This document shows positions 1 to 8,464 of a stretch of DNA of 64,000 nt, in pieces; the stretch's first letter is position 1; every line of letters begins with the position of its first letter. The notes beneath the pieces are model-generated. The model ran no database searches and was not told the DNA's origin. It saw only the letters and a program-made list of their open reading frames with translations. The stretch spans positions 248,001-312,000 of the forward strand of contig CAVZMF010000001.1 of NCBI GenBank assembly GCA_963776375.1, given 5' to 3'. Position numbers and translations under genes: made by a program. Source of the DNA: PALSA-612 sp963776375. GTDB taxonomy: Bacteria > Actinomycetota > Thermoleophilia > Gaiellales > Gaiellaceae.

Positions 1-34
1 GCGAGAAGTCGACGTGTGTCGCTGGACGGGACAC

Positions 35-490
35 TCAGACACCTGCGAGGTCGGCGACGGCCTCGAGGATGCCGCGGTAGCCGGTGCAGCGGCAGAGGTT
101 GCCGTTGAGGCTGTGCTTGATCTCGGCCTCGCTCGTCAGCTCGCCCGACTCGAGCAGGGCCGAGACCGTGAGCAGCATCCCCGGCGTGCAGAAGCCGCAC
201 TGGAGCGCCGCGTGTCGGGTGAACGCATCCTCGAGCCGTGCGAACCCGTCTTCCTCGGCCAGGCCCTCGATCGTCGTCACCTCGCAGCCGTCGGCGTCCG
301 CGGCGAGAAAGCAGCAGGCGCTGACCGGCTGCCGGTCGACGAGGACGGTGCAGGCGCCGCAGACCTGGACGTCGCAGGACCGCTTCGCCCCGGTCAGGCC
401 GAGCCCGTCGCGAACCAGGTCGAGCAATAGCTCCTGCGACTCGACGTCGCGAACGACCTCGCTGCCGTTGACGGTCAGGCGGATCTCCAT
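35..490 (-). CDS. (2Fe-2S)-binding subunit of a xanthine dehydrogenase/CO dehydrogenase-family hydroxylase
   Basis: This is a 151-aa iron-sulfur subunit of a molybdenum hydroxylase, which passes electrons from the molybdopterin subunit to the FAD subunit. An N-terminal plant-ferredoxin type [2Fe-2S] site is visible (C39, C44, C47, C59 or C60). The C-terminal helical [2Fe-2S] site follows (C98 and C101 in CGFC, C133 and C135 in CRC). The length is normal for a CoxS-type small subunit. The ATG start shares one base with the stop of the class II aldolase gene upstream. The catalytic large subunit is not in the window and probably lies beyond the left edge. The FAD subunit is at 10583, at the far end of the divergent operon. 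Confidence 0.93.
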   Translation of the reverse strand: MEIRLTVNGSEVVRDVESQELLLDLVRDGLGLTGAKRSCDVQVCGACTVLVDRQPVSACCFLAADADGCEVTTIEGLAEEDGFARLEDAFTRHAALQCGFCTPGMLLTVSALLESGELTSEAEIKHSLNGNLCRCTGYRGILEAVADLAGV

Positions 491-1161
491 CAGGCCTGCG
501 GCAGGCCGCGTAGCCACGCGTGCCAGTACTCGGAGACGAACCGGTCCTGGTACTTCACCGGGTGCAGCTCGCGGGCGACCTCGGACGGGATCGGCCGCAG
601 CGGCCCGAGGGTCGACGCGATCGACTGGAGCCTCGCGGCGCGCTCCAGGGTCAGTGCCGTCAGCACGACCCAGGGAACGTCCTTGCCCGCCACGAGCACG
701 CCGTGGTTCGCGAGCAGCACGGCTCGGCGGGCCCCGAGCGCGTCGGCGACGGCGGCTCCCTGGTCCGCGTCCACGATCAGGTCGGGCGCGTCGTAGCGTC
801 CGATCCCGTCCGCGAACAGCACGGCGTCGTGGGTCAAGAGCTCGAGCTCTGCGCTCGTGGCCGCGAGCGCCGTCGCGTAGGGCGGGTGCCCGTGGACGAC
901 GGCGCCGACGTCGGGGCGGACGGCGTAGACGGCCGTGTGCAGCACCGTCTCGAGATGGAGCTCGGCATCGGCGCTCTCGACCTCGACGACGTCGTCCGGC
1001 TCGACCTCGTCGAGCCCGATGCCCTTGCGCTTGATCCAGATCGTGCCGTCGGGCCCGCGGGCGCTGACATGCCCCAGCGTGAGGTCGGCGTAGCCCTCGA
1101 GGGCGAGGATGCGGCATGCCGCCGCGACCTGCTCCTGCAGGGACTGAGCCACCGCTGCCAC
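490..1161 (-). CDS. class II aldolase/adducin family protein
   Basis: The product is 223 aa and has the L-fuculose-phosphate aldolase fold signature. The zinc histidines are in HGH (H90, H92) and in ANHG (H153). An acidic residue sits before H75 in ETVLH. Members cleave or decarboxylate small sugar phosphates or hydroxyacids, so the substrate cannot be read from the sequence. The start is GTG, sharing one base with the cupin stop; the stop shares one base with the iron-sulfur subunit start. The genes are therefore translationally coupled in one leftward operon. In this catabolic context it may act on a carbon fragment released from the ring substrate, which is inference. Confidence 0.88.
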   Translation of the reverse strand: MAAVAQSLQEQVAAACRILALEGYADLTLGHVSARGPDGTIWIKRKGIGLDEVEPDDVVEVESADAELHLETVLHTAVYAVRPDVGAVVHGHPPYATALAATSAELELLTHDAVLFADGIGRYDAPDLIVDADQGAAVADALGARRAVLLANHGVLVAGKDVPWVVLTALTLERAARLQSIASTLGPLRPIPSEVARELHPVKYQDRFVSEYWHAWLRGLPQA

Positions 1162-1532
1162 TAGCGCCTTTCCGTGGGCGGGTAGTCCGGATGCGGGAAA
1201 CCGAAGACCATCACCACGTCCTCGTCGCCCGTATTCGCGACCGCGTGCCAGACGCCGGCCGGGATGTGCAGCGCATCGCCTGCCGTGAAGCCGACTGACT
1301 CGTCGTCCAGCCGCAGCTCGCCTGCGCCCGAGACGACGTAGGCGAACTCCTCGGTCTCGTGCTTCACGGGCTGCAGCTCGGTTCCCGGCGTGAAGACCGA
1401 GTAGCCGAGCGAGGCATGGTTCCCCGCGACCGGACCCTCCGTCACGAGCATCCGGCTCCAGCTCCCGTTGGGCAGTTCGATCGGCTCCGCCTCGTCCAGG
1501 GAGCGGACGGTGACGGTCGCTACAGCGCCCAC
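1161..1532 (-). CDS. cupin-domain protein
   Basis: A small 123-aa single-domain beta-barrel cupin. Both cupin motifs are recognisable: a first metal-binding motif around KHETEE and a second around IPAGVWHAVANTG. The best start is a GTG that overlaps the end of the upstream M29-like gene by 13 bp. The next in-frame start would cut into the barrel. Its place in the leftward operon suggests a role in the same pathway, as a small oxygenase or isomerase or as a ligand sensor. Which of these cannot be decided from the sequence. Confidence 0.82.
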   Translation of the reverse strand: MGAVATVTVRSLDEAEPIELPNGSWSRMLVTEGPVAGNHASLGYSVFTPGTELQPVKHETEEFAYVVSGAGELRLDDESVGFTAGDALHIPAGVWHAVANTGDEDVVMVFGFPHPDYPPTERR

Positions 1533-2533
1533 TCGCCGTCCTTGAGGATGTACGCGCCGTCGTCGACGATCTGCAGCGTCGCGTTCAGGAAGACGCCGTC
1601 GAGGTGGAGCGAGCAGTGGTTCTGCCCGCCCGGGTAGGCGTTGTGGTTGTCGCCGAGCGCCAGGTGCACCGTGCCGATCCGCCCCTTCTCCGACGGCGTG
1701 CCGAACGGCGCCTTCTCGCTGGTCCCGAACGCGAACTCGCCGATCACCGTGGCGTTCTCCACGCCGTCGATCGCCTTGCGGAGCCGCTCGGCCTCCTCCC
1801 CGCCCTCGATCTTCACGCAGCGACCGCCCTCGAGCGTCCACGTGATCGGCTCCTTGACCTGGCCCTCGAGGCCGATGCCGAGCATGACCCCGTCGACCAC
1901 GGCGGTCCCGTGCGTGACGTCCTCGACCGCCGCGAACGCGACCTCCGTCCAGAGCGGGATCGGGCTCATCATCTGCCCGCGCGCCTTGTACGGTGTCAGG
2001 CAGAGCGGCGGCCGGCCCTCGATCGAGACGGTGAAGTCGGTGCCCAGCTCCGTCGTCACGCGGCACCGGGTCTTCCCCTCGAGCGCGGCGACTGCGTCCT
2101 TCGTCCTCTGGGCGGACCGCTCGAGATCCTCGCGCGTGAGCCCCCACTCGCCCATGCCGGGCTCGATCGACGCGATCTTGCCGTTCGCCTCACACGTCTC
2201 GCGAACCGCACTGATGTGGGCGAAGCGGTTCGCCCACTCGAGGTTGGCGATGATGATCACCTCGTCCGACCCGACCATGGCGCGGTGCAGGTTTGCCGGC
2301 GGCGCCATGGGGAAGCGCACGTCGGCGCGACCGCGGCGCACCTGCGTCTCGTTGTTCATGATCACCGGCCAGGCGCCGCGCTCGACGCAGATCTCGGCCA
2401 CGGCGCGCGCCTCGTCCTCGCGATCGTCGTCGCAGACGATCGTGACGACGTCGCCCTCCTCGACCGAGAAGCAGACGTCGACGATCAGCGCCGCGTCCTT
2501 CAGCACGTTGTCGGTTGCGATTGCGGTCGCCAT
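1520..2533 (-). CDS. M29 aminopeptidase/2,5-dihydroxypyridine 5,6-dioxygenase-like metalloenzyme
   Basis: The 337-aa product has the fold signature of aminopeptidase T (M29) proteins, a group that also contains the non-heme iron ring-cleaving 2,5-dihydroxypyridine dioxygenases (NicX type). The C-terminal metal region is intact: H290 in TVHLALGDN, then GGQNH with H306, H310 and D312 in LHLDG. The H-x-D pair near the end matches the NicX ligand pattern. No peptide pathway is visible nearby. The neighbours (flavin oxidoreductase, molybdenum hydroxylase subunits, pyridoxamine-transaminase-like enzyme) favour ring cleavage of a hydroxylated pyridine over peptidase activity. That choice is inference. 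Confidence 0.75.
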   Translation of the reverse strand: MATAIATDNVLKDAALIVDVCFSVEEGDVVTIVCDDDREDEARAVAEICVERGAWPVIMNNETQVRRGRADVRFPMAPPANLHRAMVGSDEVIIIANLEWANRFAHISAVRETCEANGKIASIEPGMGEWGLTREDLERSAQRTKDAVAALEGKTRCRVTTELGTDFTVSIEGRPPLCLTPYKARGQMMSPIPLWTEVAFAAVEDVTHGTAVVDGVMLGIGLEGQVKEPITWTLEGGRCVKIEGGEEAERLRKAIDGVENATVIGEFAFGTSEKAPFGTPSEKGRIGTVHLALGDNHNAYPGGQNHCSLHLDGVFLNATLQIVDDGAYILKDGEWAL

Positions 2534-2534
2534 G

Positions 2535-3566
2535 TCATCCCACCCTTTCCCCGCTGAACAGCGGAAGGACGTGGTTCGAGAAGCGCTCGACCTGATCGAA
2601 CTGGTCGACCGCGCCGAAGCGGCAGATGAAGTAGTCGACGCCCGCGTCGGCGAAGGTGCGGATCCACGCCGCGATGTCGTCGGGCGTCCCCACCGGGCCC
2701 CAGTTCGAGAGGTCCATCGCCTGCGAGAGCTCCGGGTAGTACTTGCAGATGTACTCGTCGAAGGCGCGGCCCGCCTCCTCGGCCGAGTCGCCGATGTTCA
2801 TCGTCACCTGGTACGAGATCACGAGGCGCGAGAAGTCGGCGCCGTGCTCGTCGGCGTATCGCTCGATGGCGGCGAGCTGGTCGACGAGCTCCTCCGGATG
2901 CTGGGCGCGGCAGCAGGTCATCCAGCCGTCCCCGTACCTGACGATGCGGCGGCAGGCGGCGTCGAGTCGGCGCGCGATCACGTCCGGCGGCGCGTCGCCC
3001 TTGAGCCGCGGGTTCGACACGACCCAGATCGGCGGCGGCTGCTGGATCGGCTGGAGCGGCGCCATCTCCGTCCCCGAATGGAAGGCGACGTCGTCGTAGT
3101 CGAAGTAGCGGCCGTGGAAGGTGACCCGGCCCTCCGTCCACAGCGTCCTCAACACCTCCAGCCCCTCCTCGAACAGCGACCCGCGCTTCACGTAGTCGAG
3201 GCCGAGCGCCTCGAACTCCCGCCGCACGCCCTGCTCGGGGTTGCCCATGCCGGTGCCGAGGATCGTCCGCCCGCCCGAGATCACGTCGAGCGTCGCCCAC
3301 TCGAGCGCGAGGTACAGCGGGTTGCGGGTGGACGAGACCATGCAGGACGTTCCGAGCTTCACGCGCTCCGTCCGTTGCGAGATCGCCGATAGCAGCGAGA
3401 TCGGCTCGTACCGCGGCTTCGAGAACAGGCTGTCGCCGACCCAGACCGAGTCGTAGCCCGACCGCTCCACGACCCCGGACAGGTCGAGCAGCATCTGCAG
3501 GTCGTAGTCCGGCGCGATCAGCGGCTCGCGGTTGTTGAGGTTGACGCCGAAGCGAAGCCCGCTCAT
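2535..3566 (-). CDS. LLM-class flavin-dependent oxidoreductase
   Basis: This is a bacterial luciferase-like TIM-barrel enzyme of about 343 aa. N-terminal LRFGVNLNN, the YDSVWVGD strand and the LGTGMGNPEQGVRREFEALG segment are typical of FMN- or F420-dependent LLM monooxygenases. I start at the ATG of MSGLRFG, whose A overlaps the stop of the short repeat-derived ORF upstream (ATGA). A start seven codons earlier would lie inside that repeat. As second gene of the leftward operon, it could hydroxylate or open an N-heterocycle. The cofactor cannot be told apart by eye. Confidence 0.88.
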   Translation of the reverse strand: MSGLRFGVNLNNREPLIAPDYDLQMLLDLSGVVERSGYDSVWVGDSLFSKPRYEPISLLSAISQRTERVKLGTSCMVSSTRNPLYLALEWATLDVISGGRTILGTGMGNPEQGVRREFEALGLDYVKRGSLFEEGLEVLRTLWTEGRVTFHGRYFDYDDVAFHSGTEMAPLQPIQQPPPIWVVSNPRLKGDAPPDVIARRLDAACRRIVRYGDGWMTCCRAQHPEELVDQLAAIERYADEHGADFSRLVISYQVTMNIGDSAEEAGRAFDEYICKYYPELSQAMDLSNWGPVGTPDDIAAWIRTFADAGVDYFICRFGAVDQFDQVERFSNHVLPLFSGERVG

Positions 3567-3700
3567 GCCCGCTCCCGGCGCCGGCAAAGCCGGCGCCTCC
3601 GCTCCGCCGCCGCTCCGGCGCCAGCAAAGCTAGCACCTGCGCTTCTTGCGGGCTCCGTCGAGCCTACGCCCGTGGTGAGCTCCGTCGAGCCTACGCTCAT
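3563..3700 (-). repeat. 45-codon ORF-like repeat element (VGSTE element) between two genes
   Basis: The 138 bp between the GntR stop and the LLM start read as one open frame beginning MSVGSTEL. The frame holds two VGSTE units and two hairpin-forming units. It begins at an ATGA overlap with the GntR stop and ends at an ATGA overlap with the LLM start, so it fills the junction exactly. The motif ACGGGCGT-GGCTCGACGGAGC, with one variable base, recurs at 33808-33840, again directly after an ATGA junction. One unit contains a perfect 9-3-9 hairpin at 3577-3597. It looks like a small dispersed element rather than a gene of known function. Confidence 0.6.
3577..3597. repeat. perfect 9-bp inverted repeat inside the VGSTE element
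   Basis: GGCGCCGGC, a 3-nt AAA loop, then GCCGGCGCC. A degenerate second copy with the same GCTTTGC core (minus strand) lies just upstream, around 3614-3636. The transcript could fold here, just before the LLM start codon. Confidence 0.6.
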
Positions 3701-4402
3701 GCGTCGAAGTCCTCGTCGCTCAGCTCCTGCAACCGGCGCTGCGGCACACGGATGTGGTCGGACATGAGCTGCGCGGCCCGTTCCGCGTCGCCGGCGGCCA
3801 GCGCCTCGAGGATCGCACGATGCTCCGCGACCGACCGTTCGAGGCTGCCCCGGAGGGCGAGCGACCGCTGCCGGTACCGGTTGATCTGGCCGAGGAGCTG
3901 CGCGTGCAGCTCGCGTAGCCGTTCGTTGCCGGAAGCTTCGACGAGGGAGGCGTGAAAGGCGGCGTTGGCGTCGAAGAACTCGTCCACCTCGTCCCGCTCC
4001 GCATGGCGCTCCATCGTCTCGGTCAGCTCCTCGAGCCGGGCCAGCCCGGCGTGCCCGAGCCGCGTCGTGGCGAGCCTCACGGCCATCACCTCGAGCGCCT
4101 CGCGGACCTCGTACGCCTCGATGAACTCGTCCTTCGTCAGCGACCGCACCACGGCGCCGCGCCTGGGCCTGACGACGACGAGGCCCTCGGCGGCGAGCCG
4201 CCCGAGCGCTTCGCGGATCGGGCCGCGGCTCACGCCGAGCTCCGCAGCGAGCGCCGTCTCCTGCAGCTCGGTATCCCGCCGGCAGCCGGTTCGCGAGGAT
4301 CTCCTCGCGCAAATGCGCGTGGACGCGCTCCCAGAGCGTCAGGTTCTCGAGTCGGCCCTGCGGCCTGGCTTCGGCTTCGTGGTTGAGGAGGGCTTCAGCC
4401 AT
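3697..4402 (-). CDS. GntR-family (FadR/FCD type) transcriptional regulator, frameshifted as read
   Basis: The gene has an N-terminal winged helix-turn-helix (LWERVHAHLREEILANRL, then ELGVSRGPIREALGRL) and a C-terminal all-helical FCD ligand-binding domain. The total is about 234 aa, usual for this family. The two halves are in different frames. Removing one base near 4275 (GGA-T-ACC) restores GTELQETALAAELGVSRG, so this is a single-base insertion. It starts at an ATG facing the BMP importer gene across 150 bp and is probably the local repressor of both divergent transcripts. The ligand is likely the pathway substrate, by inference. Confidence 0.85.
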
Positions 4403-4413
4403 TGCAAACCGGC

Positions 4414-4463
4414 CGACCCTGGGTTATGGTCGCCCGGTCGAGTGTCAACAGTCGGCATCCGAC
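4414..4463. promoter_or_regulatory. inverted repeats in the divergent GntR/importer promoter region
   Basis: The 150-bp gap between the divergent GntR and binding-protein genes holds two small inverted repeats. One is CGACC-9 nt-GGTCG at 4414-4432; the other is GTCGG-CAT-CCGAC at 4451-4463. Either could be the GntR operator. No clear -35/-10 pair stands out. Confidence 0.3.
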
Positions 4464-4552
4464 CCTAACAGGGGAGGAGCGATCGGGCAACCTGGGCGAA
4501 AGCGGCGTCTCTGGCCCGGGAAATCGGTACGTCGGAAGAACAGGGAGGACTC

Positions 4553-5593
4553 ATGCAGATGCGTCGAACTCGAGCGCGAATCGTCGCTGCCGCAGCGATT
4601 CTCGCGCTCGCGGCAGGCGGGGCAGCTTACGCGGGAACCGCGCTCCGGGCGGCGACGGTCAAGACCGTCGCCATCGCCACACCCGCCCAGACCAACGACT
4701 ACGGCTGGAACTCGCAGGGCGTCAGCAACGCGAAGGCGGCGGCCGCCGCATTCGGCGCGTCGCTGAAGTCCGTGACCAACATCGGCTACGACAAGACCGA
4801 CGTGGTGCTGCGGCAGCTCGCGAAGAGCGGCGCCGACTTCATCATCGCTCACGCCAGCGGCTACGACACCGTCGCCTCGCGCGTCGCACAGCAGTACAAG
4901 GTGCCGATGATGACCTACGACATCCCGACCATGCTGGTCAAGAACTACGTCTCGAACATCACGACGCAGAGCCAGGAAGGCTCCTACCTCGCCGGCATCC
5001 TCGCCGCGCGGATGACGAAGACGCACACCGTCGGCATCGTGATCTCCGCCTCTGATCCGAACTGGTACAAGATGAGCGGCGGCTTTGCGGCGGGCGTTCG
5101 GTCGGTGGACAAGTCCGCGAAGATCAAGTTCGCGACGATCAGCCCGACCGGCTACGACGACGCCGCCGGCGGCAAGCGCGTCGCGGCCAGCATCATCGCC
5201 CAGGGCGCCGACGTGATCCTGACGATGGGCGACGGCGCCACCTTCGGGTACCTGCAGGCGATCGAGACGGCCAAGGTCGGCCACAAGGTGTGGATGATCG
5301 GCGACATCGGCGACCTGACCCCGATCGACAAGAACCACGTGTTCCTCTCCTCGGTGCTCTGGACGTTCACGAACGCCTACAAGGCGGCGATCGCCGACAT
5401 CAAGAAGGGCACCTACGGAACGCACGGCTACCAGCTCACGCTGAAGAACGGCGGCATCTCGCTGCTGCGCACGAAGTACGCTCCGGCCTCCGTCTGGAAG
5501 GAGATCGGCAAGGCGAAGCTCGGCATCGTCAGCGGCAAGATCAAGGTGCCGAACGTGTCGACGAAGGCTGGCGTCGTCAAGCTGATCGGATAG
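4553..5593 (+). CDS. BMP/Med-family ABC transporter substrate-binding protein
   Basis: A 346-aa periplasmic-binding-type protein of the BMP/PnrA family. An N-terminal secretion signal is visible (RRTRAR, a hydrophobic stretch, then AAYAG) without a lipobox cysteine. The body has the family core: VAIATPAQTNDYGWN, ADFIIAHASGYD, SQEGSYLAGILAA, GIVISASDPNWYK. Family members bind nucleosides, purines, riboflavin or related vitamins. A GGAGG ribosome site sits about 7 nt before the ATG. It heads the rightward importer operon and is separated from the ATPase gene by a strong stem-loop, which usually allows excess binding protein over the membrane parts. Confidence 0.92.
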   Translation: MQMRRTRARIVAAAAILALAAGGAAYAGTALRAATVKTVAIATPAQTNDYGWNSQGVSNAKAAAAAFGASLKSVTNIGYDKTDVVLRQLAKSGADFIIAHASGYDTVASRVAQQYKVPMMTYDIPTMLVKNYVSNITTQSQEGSYLAGILAARMTKTHTVGIVISASDPNWYKMSGGFAAGVRSVDKSAKIKFATISPTGYDDAAGGKRVAASIIAQGADVILTMGDGATFGYLQAIETAKVGHKVWMIGDIGDLTPIDKNHVFLSSVLWTFTNAYKAAIADIKKGTYGTHGYQLTLKNGGISLLRTKYAPASVWKEIGKAKLGIVSGKIKVPNVSTKAGVVKLIG

Positions 5594-5608
5594 TGCTGAC
5601 CGACGCGC

Positions 5609-5648
5609 AGACGTCCGCGGCAGACCCTCTCGGCTGCCGCGGACGTCT
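5609..5648 (+). terminator. intercistronic stem-loop after the binding-protein gene
   Basis: A perfect 15-bp inverted repeat with a 10-nt loop: AGACGTCCGCGGCAG at 5609-5623 pairs with CTGCCGCGGACGTCT at 5634-5648. No T-tract follows. It lies 15 nt after the binding-protein stop and about 20 nt before the ATPase start. It may act as a partial terminator or 3' RNA stabiliser that raises binding-protein expression over the downstream genes. Confidence 0.7.
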
Positions 5649-5669
5649 ACGCTCGGACAAGGTGGAGCG

Positions 5670-7298
5670 GTGAGCGAGCAAGGTCACGAACGTCCGATCG
5701 AGCAGGCCGGCGCCCGGGCGCCCCTGGTCGAGCTCGTCGGGATCACCAAGACCTACCCGGGCGTGCTCGCCAACGACGACGTGTCGCTGAGCATCTCGAG
5801 CGGCGAGGTCCACTGCCTGCTCGGCGAGAACGGGGCCGGGAAGTCGACGCTGGTCGGCATCCTCTCCGGGCTCGTGCGCCCGGACTCGGGCCGCATCCGC
5901 ATCGACGGGCGCGACGTCTCGATCGACTCGCCCCGGGCGTCGCTCGCCCACGGGATCGGCACCGTGTACCAGCACTCGACGCTGATCCCCGAGCTGACCG
6001 TGCTCGAGAACCTGATGCTCGGCGACACGCGCCGCCTGCGGCTCGACGTCACCGGGGCGGCGGCGCGCCTCGACGAGCTCGCGCGACAGCTCGCCGTCGA
6101 GATCCACCCCGACGAGCGGGCGGTCGACCTCGCCCTCGGCAGGCAGCAGCAGGTCGAGATCATCAAGGCGCTGTGGCGGGGATCGCGGGTGCTCGTCCTC
6201 GACGAGCCGACGTCGATGCTGACGCCCCAGGCGTTCTCGGAGCTCGAGCGGGTGGTCGGCCGGCTGAAGGATCAGGGACAAGGCATCGTCTTCATCACGC
6301 ACAAGCTCCACGAGGCCCTCTCGCTCGGCGACCGGATCTCCGTCCTGCGCCACGGACGCCTGGTCGGCGAGCTCGGAAAGGACGCGCTCGGGTCGACGCC
6401 CGTCGACGACCTGCGCTCGGAGATCGTGAGGCTGATGTTCGGCGAGGAGGCGCCCGTCGCGTCCGACGCGGCCGAGCTGCAGGAGGACATCGAGCAGGTC
6501 GAGCGGGAGCACGACCGGCGCCTGGCCGCCCAGACGGAGACTGTGCTCGAACTCGACGACGTCTCGGCGCCTGGACAGGGCACCGAGCTCGGCATCGAGC
6601 ACGTAACGCTCCGCCTCGGCCTCCAGGAGATCCTCGGAGTCGCCGGCGTCGACGGCAACGGCCAGCGGGCGCTCGCCGAGGTCGTCGCCGGGCAGCGGCG
6701 TCCGACCTCGGGCGCGATCAGGCTCTTCGAGGCCCCGATCACGCACCTCTCCGTTCACGCGCGGCAGAAGCTCGGGCTTCGGTACGTCACCGACGACCGC
6801 CTCGGCGAGGGAACCGTGCCTCCGTTGAGCGTCAGCCTCAACCTGTTCCTGAAGCGCATCGGGCAGCGTCCTTTCTGGCGCTTCGGCCGCCTCCAGCGGC
6901 GCGCCGTCGACCGCAAGGCGACCGAGCTGGTCGAGCAGTTCGACGTCCGGACACCAAGCGTCGCCACCCGCGCCGGCACCCTCTCGGGCGGGAACATCCA
7001 GAAGGTGATGCTCGCCCGCGAGCTCTCGTTCGACCCGAAGGTCGTCGTCTTCAACAAGCCGACCTACGGGCTCGACCTGAAGACGACGACGTTCGTGCGC
7101 ACCACGATCCGCGAGCTCGCCGACGGCGGCGGGGCGGCGCTCGTGATCTCGACCGATCTCGACGAGCTGATCGAGATCTGCGACCGGATCGCCGTGCTCT
7201 CCCGGGGGCGGCTGGTGGGGATCGTGGACAACGGGCCGGGCGTCGCCGCGCGCATCGGCCGGCTGATGGTCGGAGACGAGGTCCAGGCGGCGGCCTAG
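5670..7298 (+). CDS. ABC transporter ATP-binding protein with two nucleotide-binding domains
   Basis: The product is 542 aa, a fused double ATPase of the sugar/nucleoside (BMP importer) type. The N-terminal domain is complete: Walker A GENGAGKST, signature LALGRQQQVE, Walker B VLVLDEPTSML. The C-terminal domain has a degenerate Walker A (GVDGNGQ) but a good LSGGNIQK signature, and NKPTYGLD in place of DEPT. This asymmetry is usual in this family. The start is GTG. The stop shares one base with the GTG of the first permease, so the two are coupled. Confidence 0.93.
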   Translation: MSEQGHERPIEQAGARAPLVELVGITKTYPGVLANDDVSLSISSGEVHCLLGENGAGKSTLVGILSGLVRPDSGRIRIDGRDVSIDSPRASLAHGIGTVYQHSTLIPELTVLENLMLGDTRRLRLDVTGAAARLDELARQLAVEIHPDERAVDLALGRQQQVEIIKALWRGSRVLVLDEPTSMLTPQAFSELERVVGRLKDQGQGIVFITHKLHEALSLGDRISVLRHGRLVGELGKDALGSTPVDDLRSEIVRLMFGEEAPVASDAAELQEDIEQVEREHDRRLAAQTETVLELDDVSAPGQGTELGIEHVTLRLGLQEILGVAGVDGNGQRALAEVVAGQRRPTSGAIRLFEAPITHLSVHARQKLGLRYVTDDRLGEGTVPPLSVSLNLFLKRIGQRPFWRFGRLQRRAVDRKATELVEQFDVRTPSVATRAGTLSGGNIQKVMLARELSFDPKVVVFNKPTYGLDLKTTTFVRTTIRELADGGGAALVISTDLDELIEICDRIAVLSRGRLVGIVDNGPGVAARIGRLMVGDEVQAAA

Positions 7299-8464
7299 TG
7301 ACCGAGACCCAGCTGCCCATCGAAGCACCGCTCCGCCAGCCGCGCTTCCAGGACACCGGCCTCCGGTGGGGATCCCGCCTCGCCGACGTTCTCATCCGCT
7401 CGATCGTCCCGGTGGTGCTGGCGCTCGTCGCGGGCGGCATCCTGCTCGCGGCGCTCGGAGTGAATCCGTGGACCTTCTACTCCGACGTCTGGAAGTACGG
7501 CGTCTCGGACGGCAACTGGCAGCAGAGCGCGGTGACGATGGTGCCGCTGCTCCTGATCGCGGTCGGGCTGATCGTCGTCTTCCGGGCGAACCTCTGGAAC
7601 CTCGGCTACAACGGCCAGTTCGCGCTCGCCGCCGCCTTCGTCGCCGGCCTCGGGCCGGCGCTCGTGAAGGACCTGCCCCTCTGGTTCGCCGACGTCGTGC
7701 TGTTCCTGCTCGCCGCCGGGGTGGGCGCCGGCTGGGCCTTCCTCCCCGGATTCCTGAAAGCCCGCTACGGGACGAACGAGATCATCACGACGCTGATGAT
7801 GACCTTCATCGGCATCGACCTCGCCGACTACCTGATCAAAGGGCCGTTCCAGGATCCGGCGATCCAGACGCCGCAGACCGAGGCGATCCCGTTCGAGAAG
7901 CTGCTCCCGCCGATTCCCGGCACGAGCATCGACGTCAGCCTGCTCGTCGCCTTGACCGCGGTGCTCGTCGTCCACTACGTGCTGACGCGGACTGCGTTCG
8001 GCCTGCGGCTCCACGTCATGGGCGCGAACCCGAAGGCCGCGAACCACGTCGGGATCAAGCTGCCCCAGCTGACGATCGCGGCGTTCCTGGCCAGCGGTGC
8101 CCTGATCGGCATGGCCGCGGCGGCCTTCATCCTCAGCCCGTTCTGGGGCTACGTCCGGGCCGATCAGATCCCGACCTACGGCGACTCGATCATTCCCTTC
8201 GTGTTCCTCGCCCGCCTGAACGCGGTCGCGGTCGTGCCCTTCGTCGCCTTCTACGCCGTCCTCTCCACCGGCGGCGACTTCGCGGCGTCGCAGGCGAACC
8301 TCCCGACCGACTTCCTGCTCGTCCTCGTCGGGCTGATCCTCCTGTTCATGACCATCATCGAGTACCTCGGCCGCCAGCGCGAGCTGGGCGCGAGCTACCT
8401 GCCGAAGGGGCTCACCCAGGCGCTGCGGGTGCCGCTCCGGCGGCGGCCGGCGGAGGCGAAGTGA
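7298..8464 (+). CDS. ABC transporter permease (BMP-type importer, first subunit)
   Basis: A 388-aa polytopic permease of the BmpC/YufP type. After a short cytoplasmic N-terminus (about 25 aa) the first membrane segment is IVPVVLALVAGGILLAAL. The core contains VVFRANLWNLGYNGQFALAAA and GTNEIITTLMMTFI, family hallmarks. The GTG start overlaps the ATPase stop; open sequence further upstream in this frame is a shadow of the ATPase gene. The gene ends in a four-base GTGA overlap with the second permease. Confidence 0.92.
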   Translation: MTETQLPIEAPLRQPRFQDTGLRWGSRLADVLIRSIVPVVLALVAGGILLAALGVNPWTFYSDVWKYGVSDGNWQQSAVTMVPLLLIAVGLIVVFRANLWNLGYNGQFALAAAFVAGLGPALVKDLPLWFADVVLFLLAAGVGAGWAFLPGFLKARYGTNEIITTLMMTFIGIDLADYLIKGPFQDPAIQTPQTEAIPFEKLLPPIPGTSIDVSLLVALTAVLVVHYVLTRTAFGLRLHVMGANPKAANHVGIKLPQLTIAAFLASGALIGMAAAAFILSPFWGYVRADQIPTYGDSIIPFVFLARLNAVAVVPFVAFYAVLSTGGDFAASQANLPTDFLLVLVGLILLFMTIIEYLGRQRELGASYLPKGLTQALRVPLRRRPAEAK

